A model generated the notes under the pieces. It was not told the DNA's origin. It saw only the letters and a list, made by a program, of their open reading frames with translations, and searched no databases. The translations under genes were made by a program, and so were the position numbers. This document shows, piece after piece, positions 22,576-34,400 of a stretch of DNA of 64,000 bases (within the stretch, counting starts at the first letter, position 1; the number at the start of each line of letters is the position of its first letter). The DNA is from Harmothoe impar (Eukaryota; Annelida; Polychaeta; Phyllodocida; Polynoidae): assembly GCA_947462335.1 (NCBI GenBank), contig OX381705.1, positions 39,549,770-39,613,769 of the forward strand. Reading direction: 5' to 3'.

Positions 22576-23700
22576 GCGCCGACAACATGGAACTATAAAC
22601 GCTGCCTATCACCCTTGTGTGTGCATTCTAAATCACAGACTCCCAATGTGTTTAGGAACTGCCCTCCATATCCATGAAGCGTGGTCTTACTCAACATGAG
22701 CACCTGCTGGACATGCAGTTTGTCAAACATAGATTTGGGTAGCACGTTGACCTGTGCCCCGGTGTCTACCTTAAACTTGATAGTCACGCCATGGCATTGG
22801 ATATGGACAAAAACCTGGTATGTGGTGCACGCCGCTGAGTTGACCACATCTATGAAGAAATGCCTGCCTGCATAGCTAGCACTGTCATCTGGGCCTGTGA
22901 GCAGCAGACCGCCGCAAAATGGTTGTACCTCTTGCAGTTACTCGCTCTAGAATCTCTTCCCTCTGGCAGGGCAACTCTCCATGCTGGGATGAGAGTCCTG
23001 GTTGCAGTTAGGGCACAATTCAGCTGTGCTTCTCTGCGGAGCCTGTTTACCACCACTAACATTGCCATGGCCGCCATACTTCTGCCTGTTGGGAACCGCT
23101 TTCTTCTTGGATATTCCCACGGCCTGGACTCCTGCAGCCTCTGAGCCACCCATGCACTTCAGGTGCCGTTGAGTGCTCTCCAGAGCACGAGCAATGTTCA
23201 GAGCTGCAAACAAGTCAACGTCATCTCTGCTATCCAGGTACCGTATCTTTAATTTGTCTCATCGCTGTTGGTGCCGAACACCAGTCGGTCACGTAGCATT
23301 TCATCCACAAATGCTGCTATGAAAGCACAATCCTTGACAAGGAGTCTTAATCTTATGAGGAAACTGTCAACTGACTCTGTCCGCCCCTGCACCATAGTGT
23401 AGAACTTCATGCAGTCTGGGGGTCAGTCTTGTCCTCCCCTGCTACCTCAGCGACAGCGGCTTGTCCATCTGCTGCAGGCACAGCTGCAACAGCAGGGGCA
23501 AAGTGAAAAGTGGAGAATATCTCCCTGCCCCGCTCCCGGGACCATATCAACGCGCTGGTTTTGCTCAGTCTTACAAAGAAGGCCAGAGAAAAATAGATCT
23601 GCATGATCTTCAAATTTCTTCCATGCCTCCCTCAGTACTGGGGAGTCCCAGTCCATTCTTGGCAGGTCTGCTTGTGATACAACTATTGGGTCCATGATTA
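22576..23700 (-). pseudogene. Mag/K02A2.6-like Gypsy gag and protease fragment
   Basis: The minus strand starts MDPIVVSQADLPRMDWDSP at 23695, the typical start of a Mag-type gag, and continues in broken frames. A zinc knuckle follows near 22960-23050 (CPNCNQDSHPSMESCPARG, then a second C-x3-C pattern). The protease has VDTGAQVNVLP near 22770 and LHGYGGQ. The translation reaches the FHVV block typical of the end of this protease and then stops matching at about 22575. In Mag elements this block is followed by LGL and the reverse transcriptase, which are found instead on the plus strand from 2785. Several stops and shifts make it non-functional. Confidence 0.7.
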
Positions 23701-23876
23701 TAGATCTACAGTTATATAATTACTTTGTATCAATATTACAGTGTGGGCAATGTCAATTTGATGGGTTGGAATAGCCTGTAGGGTTCACTGTCTGTGGCAC
23801 TCCTGCTACCCAAATATTGAATGTCTACTCACAGTCTGGAGAATTCATCTACCAGGGTCCTTTAAAAAGTCCACAT

Positions 23877-23888
23877 CTTCTGACACCA
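23877..23888 (-). promoter_or_regulatory. Primer-binding site of the Mag-like Gypsy
   Basis: On the minus strand this reads TGGTGTCAGAAG directly after the LTR end (TATACA), a primer site shared by many Mag-lineage and other Gypsy elements. It fixes the strand and the inner edge of the 5' LTR. Confidence 0.7.
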
Positions 23889-24240
23889 TGTATAGAATGT
23901 GATGAAGTCTGTGACTTGTAGAACATATATGTCTTTACTGTAATCACATATGATACTAATACAACATGTAGATAGATCTTATCATGCCCTCGACGTCACC
24001 CATGCGGTCCTCACACGAAGTGAGTCTAGGAAGCTCATGCAGGACCAAATGCACATGTTGTGTGGGTTGGTGAAGCGGCTGTCACTTGACAGTGGTGAGC
24101 AATTAAGGTGTCACAGGTGGTGCCACTAGTGCCAAGACAGCCGCCCGGGGACAGCCGGTGTACCATTATTTAAGTTCCGGCCTTATAAATGTTCCAGGCC
24201 TAGCTATGTCATGAATAGTCAATTGATTATTGTGAGATCA
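23889..24240 (-). repeat. 5' LTR of the Mag-like Gypsy (outer edge uncertain)
   Basis: The inner edge is fixed by TGTATAG (complement of an LTR end CTATACA) abutting the primer site. A minus-strand TATA-like TTTATAAG lies near 24182-24190. The partner LTR is not in the window, so the outer edge is a guess; 24240 is the first plausible CA. Confidence 0.4.
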
Positions 24241-27200
24241 TTGATATTATATCTGATACACAAGGAGACAACTGATATCATGTCAAAACACTTAAACCTC
24301 AGTGGCCGAGGGGTGGGATGGGTTGGGGGCCTGAGGGGGGGGGAGGCTATTAGGCCTACTTTCTGATTAAGCCCCATGGGTTGAACTTGTGGTGTCACAA
24401 ATAATTTATATTTCAATATCAAAATCTGGATTCAGGATGCCATACAGATATGAAATAAGAATCTGAAGTCAAAATATAGTTGTTAGTGATATAGAGAAAC
24501 AATTCCGTGGAGGGAAGTCTTAGCTGAGACAAAAATGTGGTTCATTGTCCTGCTTTGGACAGATAATCTGGAATTATTCCCTGAATTGATCAAATATATA
24601 AATAGGCTGCCTCATCAATGAGTTGAATGTCATGTTAAACGCAACAGTACACACGATGCCCTTTCACACTTGCAAAGCATATACACACACCCACCTAAAG
24701 CAAATTAAAGCTAGCATTTCAGTGCATGATTTTCTCGTGAATGTGGAAGAGACCATTTTTTCAGGGAAACAGCAGTAGAAAGATAACAAGATTTTTGCTT
24801 TGTGTTCGTTCCAATAGTAACTACATATGAGGAGTATTATGTCTGATTACTTCTGGATATCCATGTATAGGTGATTAGAGACTGGTTGTCTCTGAGCGGT
24901 TTGGTTTATTACCATGCAAGTCCATCAGACATCTTTATTCTATAGCTCATGATGTATAGGGGGAAGAACAAATGAAGAAATCAGTCACCAGGCCGCGCTG
25001 TAATTGTCTAATGCTATGGCTGAAAGTGAATGGGGCCCAGAGGCGACTTTATATGCTAGAAAAAATTGATTCGATTGGACGACTGCCGGGCATGGCAGTC
25101 AATTCACGGTAATTAATCTTGTCATTTAAAGCCATCCAAACGGTTTTCATTGGTATTGATATAGTACTGACAGTAGGCGTAATTGCTACCGCAACTAGGC
25201 CCCGGGCCACACTGCAGCAACACATTCATAGACACGGCGTTACCCCGGGGGGGTCACTTAGTATATTTTGTATACACATGTGTGTGGCTGGCAAGGGTAC
25301 TTTTTCTACAAAATTCCCCACAACAAGGGTCCACTTTTCAAGAAAATTTTCCATGACAAGGGTGCAATTTCATGAAAATCCCCATGACAAGAGTCTACTT
25401 TTGAAGAAAATGTCCGAGATTTCACCAACATTTTCCATTTTTCACTAAAACATCACATTTTCTTACAAAACATTTGCACCAGAGTGAATTTCTCGAGATT
25501 TTACTTAACATGGTCTATTTCATTACATTTTCCCCCAAACCTAGGAGCTTTTGGCCGAAAATGCCATAACAAGGTTAACATTTTGAGGTAAAAATCCCCA
25601 TGACAAGGGTAAGGGGTGTGGAAGGTCCAGCCGCACACCCGGGTCAAAAAATTTCAAGTGCCCCCCCGGGGGAGTTACATGTTTCGCCAACAAACTTTAG
25701 ATGAAACCCCGGGATGAAACTATACCATGTAAGAAGCTAATTGGTGCAAGTGCACGCTGCAGTCCCGGGGGAGGGGTAGATTTTGTATGCACGGGTGTGC
25801 GGCTGGCAAGGGTAGTTTTTGAGCAAAATCCGTCAGGCTTTGACGAAAATCACTCTAGCCAAGGGTGGGGATTCAGAGGGCCCCCCCCCCCCAGGTTGGA
25901 AAGTCGCCGAAATTAAGGGCCCCAGGTCACAAAGTCACTTTTCGGACCATCTATGCTAAGGTCAAATTTGTCCAAAGGTCGCCAGGTCGCTTAAAAAATA
26001 TTGTTCTACTACTAGGTCGCCAGGTCGCCTGGAAAACAGTCCAGGTCGCCAGGTCGCTTTTTGCCCTATACTAAGAGCCATAAGGGCAAGGGCTTGTCAG
26101 ACTCAGAGCTCCAGCCACACACTCATGTCAAAATAAAATTGGGAACCTCCCCCCCCCCCACCCCCTGCGGTACCAATATTCACACAGCCCCTGTTTACGC
26201 GAATGTTGCATCGTGTTTTTTTTTCTACATGCACTGAAAAGAGCTCTGGAGTCTGTAAGGTTGTCTTACATGACAACCCTAGGGTCTTCTAAGTGAACAG
26301 CATAGAATCAACTAGCTTCAACTTGTCAAATTGACAACCTGCCAGGTTACCATCCCACAAGACGACCCTAGACTTGTCAAGGTCGTCAAACTAAGATAGT
26401 TGATGCAGCCCTAGATTAGCCACAGCTGGGGGCTCATCATTGCATAATGGTGGTAGGTCTAGGGTTTCAAATGTATGAGTTTGGTCTGGTTCCAGATGAC
26501 AAGATTATTTTATCAATTTGTTTATATACATAACCACATATAGAAGTGATATTTAATACACTAGTGCCACCAAGGATTCACATAGTGTATCACCAAGTCT
26601 TTACTGAGAATAGGTTACTCTCCAGCAATGGACTGTAGGCTTGTGTGTGTATAATACCAATATGAGGTGCATGCACCTACTTGTGCCCTGCTGAAAGACA
26701 CAAAAGAGGAGTCTTCCTTCTACACATGTGCTCTATTTTTTAAATGTTGTCAAAAGTATGCATTCTTTACATTATCTTACTTTTTCCCTAGATACTTCAC
26801 ATAATCCTCCATATTAACATATATGTATTGTAATACTCAGTATTATATCAACATAGGAATTAATCAATTTGTTCCCAAGGGTACATATTTATGCTAGGTA
26901 ATGGCCACCTGCAGGGAGAATGGTGAATCACTTCTAGACAAGTTTAGGGCTGGCATATGCAAGGTAGCTCTAGATGGGTCTTCTTACTGAAGAGTTTTGT
27001 TTGCCAGCCCCTCTCCTTGTCAAATTGACAAGGCAGTGCCAGGTTTGCCGACTCTGGATTTTTTCTGTGTGGCCGGCAGGGCCCCCAGTGACAAACTGAG
27101 ATCTGTGTGTACCTCCAGCCCATCAATCACGTGTCTGACTACCGGGAGCCAACCAGAATATGCACTGACAATTCCGGGGGCTAGTCAATGCTAATATATC

Positions 27201-28547
27201 TTAGTCAAAACCACTAACTTATCAGCATTATTAAATCAAACTAAGATTTTGCTAAACTATGACTAACTTCTTACTAACCAGCTACCCACAGAAACTCCAC
27301 ACCAGGTGACAGCACAAGCAAATCATGAGATATTTATCTATATGATAAGATTGTAAGTGCACTTGTTATCATGCTTAGAGGTAACCTTTTCTAATATTGA
27401 ATATGATATGGGGTATAACTTGATGTATGTATGTATCTACTTATCTAGACTGTTTTAAAAAAAACCAGATTAAACTATTCCAATGAGGTTTTCTGAATGG
27501 GACAACTTTTTTGTGTTTTGATAAATGCATATATCAAAGACAGACTCAAGTCTCCATATGGCCACTTCTACAGGACGATAATTGTTATGTAGACAAACTG
27601 GCTTGAATGGATGGAGTTACCATTGCACAGTTAACTCATGCTGTGGTTGTTGCGTATAAACCAGGGCCATGCCACTGACTGGTAATAGAAGTACTAATCA
27701 CTAATGAATGACTACTGTAAATTCCTGTGTATAACCTGTGGGTTTAGTCTCAACATCAGACCAATGTTGCAATACATGCTGGAAATAATTTTGTAATACT
27801 AAATGAGGCTGCAGTTATGTTATCATTTTGAAAAATAATGTAGGATAACTATAATAAATGTGTCAACAGAGAGCTGTCAAATGATTGCTTTGATCCGCCA
27901 TGTGCTTCACTTCATCGGCAGCCTATGGAGAATGCATCTATTATTGCCCATAGAAAGATAATGTCCATTCTCTCCCTTTCCTCTCGTGTCATATCAATGT
28001 CGTTTGAAACCTAGCTTAATTATGTTATAGACAAAACTCGGTTTCAATGGGATCAATATGACAGTTGTAGAACACCCGAAACTGCCATTGTTTATAAGAT
28101 TAAACTACTGAGGTTCTTCTGTGTCCCGTGGACCTATGTAAGGCGCCCCTCCCGCAGACGCAACGGGCAGACGCAACATTGGTCTGATGTTGAGACTACT
28201 GTGGGTTATACTAGAACCAAACCTCTAGTGTAGGTTATACGATATTCTCAGGTCTAGGGGCGGGTAATGTAAGGGTTTTTGAAAGTATAGTACAGAACTA
28301 AAATCAAGCCCTAGGTAGAGGTTATAGGATTCTCTCAAAGTCGGGGTGTGCAAGTATACACAGGAATTTATGGTAGCCTCATAAGTTCAGGTGACCAGGG
28401 TAATGCTAACTTTAAGCTAAGGGATAGCAGCAAAACGCAAAGATAGGATAGGAGCTTTGGGCACATGTTTTTCGCTAATGATTGTACAAAAGTTAGTAAA
28501 ACCTTAGTAAAACCGACTAACATTTGAGATTCATTATTTTCAGTGTG
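24241..28547. other. Long interval without recognised genes
   Basis: Both strands show only short, unconvincing ORFs. Visible structure is limited to diverged repeats at 25250-26060, poly-C and poly-G runs (near 24336, 25880 and 26150), short inverted words such as GTTGTC...GACAAC near 26260-26340, and general AT-rich sequence. No exon with both coding signal and splice sites was recognised. Confidence 0.6.
25250..26060. repeat. Diverged direct repeats and degenerate minisatellite
   Basis: Two related blocks begin near 25250 and 25755, each with CCCGGGGG, then GTGTG-x-GGCTGGCAAGGGTA and a T run. Between them 'CATGACAAGGGT'-like words recur (near 25355, 25385 and 25600). From 25925 to 26060 the phrase AGGTCGCCAGGTCGC recurs. 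Function is unknown; this is probably an old non-coding repeat. Confidence 0.5.
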
Positions 28548-28725
28548 CTTGTAGCGACACACTCACGTGGGAGCGTCAACAAGAAAATCTGGCCAATCTT
28601 AAACTGGCCAATCATAAAAACGTAACAATCTTAAATTTAAGATTATAACATTGATTCAAGATTATCACTTTTAAGATTGGACAGATTTTCTTGTTGACGC
28701 TCCCACGTGGGTGTGTCACGACAAG
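28548..28725. mobile_element. 178-bp palindromic MITE-like element
   Basis: Arms of about 58 bp are inverted copies with a few mismatches; the core CACGTGGGAGCG followed by TCAACAAGAAAATCTG is perfect in both. The centre holds further small palindromes (ATCTTAAATTTAAGAT). It has no coding capacity. No confident target duplication was found. Confidence 0.7.
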
Positions 28726-29559
28726 AAATATGCCTCTCCAAAGCGCATGGCCGGTCCTAATGCCCGGGTCCTCATGCTGCAGCAGAGGTTAGTTTAGTCT
28801 GACCACCGTAATCTCTGCTACATCTGGTGTGGCAGTATGCAGCAGCAGGGGCAGTCAACACCACCAATCATCTCTCGTGTTTCACATGAGTAGGGCGTTG
28901 TTTGCATGTGTCAGACGTGTTTGTATTTCTACCCGTCCCATTCATCAGAGGACGAGCGCCCCTGTCGGAGGGGTTTGTCAGCTACCTGGTGACGGCTGCG
29001 CTTATCGGCCGCCATCACAATATCTCCCTGTCATAGATTCCATGAACCCACTATGGCAGCATTACAGGATCAATGTGCGTCTTATTCATCATTCATTTAT
29101 ACGCGTGAGGCAGTTGTGCGATCACCATTGAACCCTCTTTAAGTGTGGTCCATACCGAGCAGCTCTTGTACCAAGAAGGGCAGTGCGATAGACAGATTAA
29201 GACGTATAAGAAGTACACTTATGTATACAGCCCAGTTATGGTGTAAATACAATAGGGCCTGAATGCAGAAGCTAACTGTTGTCTACAATGACGCACTGCA
29301 TACATGTTACTAGCTATACCAAGGTTTGGTTAGGTTGGGGAGACCTTTGCTGTATGTGGTGTGCTACAATTAGAAGATCGGTATATGGCTTTATGTGTTG
29401 ACTAAAACGGTCAGGTAATTGGCTGATAAAAAAGTTGGTGGGCACCTCACATATATGGAGATGCTGGTATAGATATCTCTATGTTCACTTTAATGTTCCA
29501 CAGATTTAATTATTTTCTCATTGTATTTGTGCATCTATGTCTGATTGTTTTATTTTTTC
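28726..29559. other. Interval without recognised genes
   Basis: About 830 bp with no supported ORF. It may contain the degraded body of the LINE whose tail follows, but I cannot show this. Confidence 0.4.
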
Positions 29560-29675
29560 CCTTGTGTATAACATGTATTGTCAACTGTGTTTTCAAGATC
29601 CTATGGACCTTTTGTACCTCAATTGCGTTTGAAATAAAGCTTTGAATTGAATTGAATTGAATTTAGAATTGAATT
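29560..29675 (+). mobile_element. 3' end of a LINE fragment with (TTGAA)n tail
   Basis: It contains AATAAAGC followed by repeated TTGAA units at 29641-29675. LINE-B at 50.7 kb ends in a very similar microsatellite of TTGAAA units, so this looks like a short 3' fragment of a related family. The 5' limit is not visible. Confidence 0.5.
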
Positions 29676-29945
29676 GACCACTCCTGACTGAGTTTCTGAC
29701 TCTTTTTAAGCAGTAGCCTGAGTAGGTGATCACACACAATACACTATGACAAATCACCATTATGTTGTACTATAGACTTGTTTGCTACGAGGATTGCAGC
29801 TTAACCTCTCTAATGTAGTGACCACAACGTTTTAATAGCACAATGAATGATATTTCATCCCGTGTTTCATGCAGAGCATTACGGGTATGATTAGTTACTT
29901 ATTGGACGTCTGTGTTGCCATCCCTGAATATAATATATATCCCTG

Positions 29946-30429
29946 TGTGGTGGTTCGTAGTTAACTCTAGGTTAAAGAACAACGATCACGGCAGTTTCCA
30001 GGTGCGAGAATATATCTGTCTTTATTCACAAGAATAACAACTCTAGTTCCTTTACTAGGGAACGATCAGTGTAGAATTAATACACACAGGTAAATCAGGT
30101 TTCTCTATAAATAGAGGAAACGGTCAGTATACAACTCTTAGCATACAACTCTGTCCGCACGGTTGGACATGTGAAGTCTCTCGTCAGTCGGGCCTGCACT
30201 GACTGCCGTTCCAGGTAAACACACGGGTCTTATATAACACCGGCTCTTAGATCACGTGGCCAGGTGGGTGGGTCGGCCGCCCACCTGAGAGCGGCACACG
30301 GTTACCTGAAGAGGACCTGCGCCCTCTCCCGGGAACTGTGTGCACTAGCTCCAGGTGGAGAAGCCGAGTAAACAGACGTTACCCGGAAATACCGTGTATG
30401 AGATTAATATGTAATATCATGCCCCTACA
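29946..30429 (-). repeat. 3' LTR of the complete Gypsy
   Basis: Minus strand reads TGTAGGGG...CCACCACA. It contains a TATA box (complement of TTATATA at 30231-30237) and an AATAAA polyadenylation signal (complement of TTTATT at 30021-30026) placed in the right order for U3-R-U5. Confidence 0.92.
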
Positions 30430-30440
30430 CTACCCCCCCT
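30430..30440 (-). promoter_or_regulatory. Polypurine tract
   Basis: On the minus strand AGGGGGGGTAG lies directly against the 3' LTR, the plus-strand DNA priming site of reverse transcription. Confidence 0.8.
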
Positions 30441-31444
30441 AGACAAAACTAGGTGGTAACGAATATATATACGGTTTTCCTAGTTTATAGAAAACACTTT
30501 AGACCAACGACTTTACAGTTATTGTCTATACAGTAACTAGGGGCGTAAACATATTATCACGACATACTACACAAGCGAGATCATCAAACTCAATATAAAT
30601 ATGGCATTACACTGTAATAGCAACCATAATGGATGATTTAGGTATGTTTTATGACAAGTGAATATAATATCATACATACAATCGAACGGCTTGACACATT
30701 TCGATATGACTTCCTTATGAAGTTTCCTTACTCGGTTATTAAAAAAATGCGCGTGGGGTGTGTATATATTTAAGTTGAACAGAAAAGTTATTAAAAACCA
30801 GTCCTGATAAGGACTCACAACCACCAGCGTCTTACATTGATTTGTGATTTAATGAAAACATTCACACAATGGATAACAGTAACCACAGCCTTTGTTTTAA
30901 GCCGGGTAATCCGATTATATAACCGGAAATATTAATACCTCTCGCAACATACAACAGAGTCAACACATACGACAATACCTTACGGTATACTTAGCATCTA
31001 CACATAGTCTTAACGACTTCCTATAAACATTACGGGTAGCCACGTTTCCTAGCTTATCAGATCATACAATCTTCATATATAGCATATTATGAAACCCGAT
31101 TCATATGGTAAGTATGAGAACACCATATTAGAACACCTGAGGTGATATGTATCACATAATAAAAACGTTTTAATGAGTAACCTGGCAGTGCACCCGGAAA
31201 CCCTTACATTTAAATATAGCTTACTGGTGATCTAGTTGTGGACAAGGTGCACTCCGCTTCTAATAGACGAATGAGTGAGGTGCTCTCCTCTTCTTAATAC
31301 TGTTTCTTGGATAATTATCACCCGAAGGTAAGTTCATATGTACACAGCTCGCTAAGTATCCCGTCCTCGCTCCAGTAATGTTCATGACATTTATAACTAT
31401 AATCCGGGTGGCAACCATGAGTACTGTCCGTTTAACACGTAATC
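30441..31444 (-). other. 3' untranslated region between ORF3 and the polypurine tract
   Basis: About 1 kb, AT-rich, without a supported ORF. A 60-bp imperfect direct repeat around 31365-31440 and 31441-31510 (TCCAG-x-AATGTTCATGA, then a CGTAATCCT phrase) reaches into the last codons of ORF3. Confidence 0.5.
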
Positions 31445-34400
31445 CTAGCTCCAGGAATGTTCATGATATATATAAGTAGAACTGGAACCACGAGCATTGT
31501 CTGTTTGACACGTAATCCTTGGACGGGAACAGTTTATAACACAGCATAATAGTATCAGGAACACATCATGGTAACGTATCCCAAAAGTTAGTTTCAGGGA
31601 CGTTAGATTAGTAGCTTCCCGGTGGAGTCCTGATTCTCCATCGAGTCGGCTATAGTTGAGAGTTGAGTAGTTAGGTAAGTCCAGAGCTTCCACGGAAGGT
31701 TCCCCCCGCGTTGGTCCATATGCATCTAAAAAGATGCCCCTCTTTCCCTTGATAAGGGAAACCCCGTCATAACGAACGAAACCTGCTGCGGCCTCAGCAT
31801 TCTTCTGGCCTGTAGCAGCTTCCCTTGACTTTTTAGCCAAGTAGTCAGCATTGCCGGCAGCGACCAATGCTTTCTCCTCCCTATGGGCAATCTTTAGACC
31901 ATGCGTAAACAGGCCTAACATCTTGGTGTTGTATTCCACCGCTAGCTGTCGTTGGGACTCCTGGAATTCTGTAACAATTCTCTGTCCCACCTCGCAGCTC
32001 GCCTTCTCTTCCCGAGAGAAGTAGTTAACTATCGGGACGTATTTTAATTTTACGCCACCGGTAGTTTCCGTGCGGGAGGTTCCCGCGACTGGCTGGATGA
32101 TAACCGGCTCCTGGTTTACAGGAATCACGGGTTTTACATCCACTCGCGGTGCTTTCACAGCCGCTGCAGTCTTCGGGACAGTTATGCCCCGAGGAGTTAC
32201 TACTGAGATCAGTGTTTTGGGCTCAGTTTTCACGGTCAAACTCTGCATATCCCGGGTTGGGGTGGTGGGAGACCGGACGTCCCTGGGGGTTGGTTTTGCA
32301 GTTGTCCCCAGATGGTACGTCAAAGGCAGGGAAGCCTTTGTTCTGGTAGCCGGGCTTTCCTTAGGCCGGGCACCTCCACAGTCAGGTTGACTGGTGGCAC
32401 TGTCTGAACTGCTCAGACGTCTAGTACGGTACTCCATGTTGGTAGCCGCCGCCGTATGCCCACCGGAATCACGTTTCCGATCTTTCCGGTCTGTATACAG
32501 CGGGTCTGGATACTCGCGATAGTATTCGCGACCTTCCGGGGCCTGATAGTTCCCATAATAGGAATTATCGAGTTCCTCCAAAGTGGATCCGGCATGTCTC
32601 CGTTTTGGTCCGGGAGAGACCGCAGGAGACCGAGAGCGGTCTCGGGCAGACCGGCTCTTTCCCCGGGAACCACCCCGGGTTTCCGGCTGGCGGAAATTAC
32701 CGCCGCCTCTCCGAGCAGTACGGGTAGTGCATAACACCGTATACTCCTTGTCATTCATGGCGAACTTGTTGCGTCCGTCCACTCTGGCTATCCTAGCTTT
32801 GAACTTCCCATCTGCGACTTCGCAGAAAAAGGGAGTTGCCGGCCGGATTTTAGCCTTCTGATCGTCCGTTAGTGACTTGTACTGGTCACAGACGGCATCA
32901 TGTAGCGCATTCACACGATTGCGAGCTACACTGATTCCCATATTATGGCAATCCTTCATGTGGCGCATGAGCTCACCTCTACGGGGTTCTAGACACCCGT
33001 TGCACAGTTGTGACTCTCTACCTACTGTAATATCACAGTGGTACACCACACAGTGGTGCATGTGATTCTCACAGAGGTGTCGCAGGAACCGTTGCTTTGT
33101 TACAAACACGATTCTGTCGGTGCCTATCGTGTTTACACACGTGGCAAATGGGCACCAATTTCTTTCCCGTTGATTATACCAACGGGTGCTCGCAAAAAGA
33201 AGCTTTTCTTTCTGCTCCTTACTGTAGTAAGTTTCTGGCAGGATCCTGAGTTGATCTAGCCACTGCTGATAAAAAGCAGACGGAGGACGGTCCCGGGGTG
33301 TATTCCGGATCCAATCCTCATCGTCACTCTGACCTTTACAGTTGGTCGCGAGTGGACATCCAAAATTGGTAGGGCCAATTGGACACTGTTCCCACGAATT
33401 GGGAATAAACACGCGGAACTTATTATTCGCGTTCTGCCAGACTCGCCTCATCACGTCATTAGGCGGGATGGGGTCCTCCGGGTCGTTTCCTGGTTCTTCA
33501 GTGTTAGCCGGAACCTCTCCCTCCTCCGCATCCGAATGAGCCGGACTACGGAGAGGGCTGAGACGAGCTGGGTTGATTACCAGCGCAGCCGCAACGGCGG
33601 CCGCAGCACCTGCTGCGGCGGTCATATCTGCCACAAGGGCCGGGGTGGGGATGGTGACTCCCGTGGTAGAGGGTGCCGGAGTATTGGCTTCGTTAATGTC
33701 CATAGCCTCATCCGTAACCTCCTCAGCCCGTGGAATGACGGGCTGTTCCCCGGAAGGTTGTTCCGGTAATCCTTCTGCTAACACAGAATCCGGCAAGTTA
33801 GCTAACCTTGCCTTCTCGTTCCGGCGAGATTGACGTCCTCTCTCCTGGACAAACTCGTCCGACTGATTACTGTCGGCCAAGCTCGACCGGTTCGAGGCCC
33901 CCCTCTCACCTTTACTGCCGCGCCCCCTAGGTGTGGCTTTCAGCGCTTTTATTCGCGTCTTCTCTTCCGCACTGGAAGATCTGGTTCGTACTGTACGAAC
34001 CGCCTCATCAACCAAACAAGATATGGCAATATTCCGTTTGAGGTTGTGAGCATCCATGTAGGCCTCTATAGTGGCTACATCCAGGATGTACGAGACTACT
34101 CCCTGCGTACAAGCGGCAGCAATTTCGTACTCCTTCCGGGTTTTCGGTTCACGGAGTTTCCCGATACGTGCCCGGTACCTGTTGACGCCTGTCAACAACA
34201 TCCCGGCAACTCCACAATTCGGGTCTAGGGACAGAATTGGGAGTGCTGGCATTAACCGCTTTATGTCTGCGATATGTAAATCGAAGACAGCTCTTCGTAA
34301 GCAGTAGCATACGAGTAGTCCTTTTTGGAGTGCCTCCCAGTACACAAACCAGTCCGGGGGCAACTCTTCCTGCTCTTCCACTAATAGGAAGAGCAATATC

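Noticed and set aside
24219..28562. Short ORFs in the 24-28 kb interval
   Set aside because: All are under about 110 codons, overlap repeats or homopolymers, and show no recognisable motif or splice context.
28840..29130. Possible gene start upstream of the LINE tail (100-codon frame)
   Set aside because: No domain, no splice support and no similarity to the LINE ORFs in this window.
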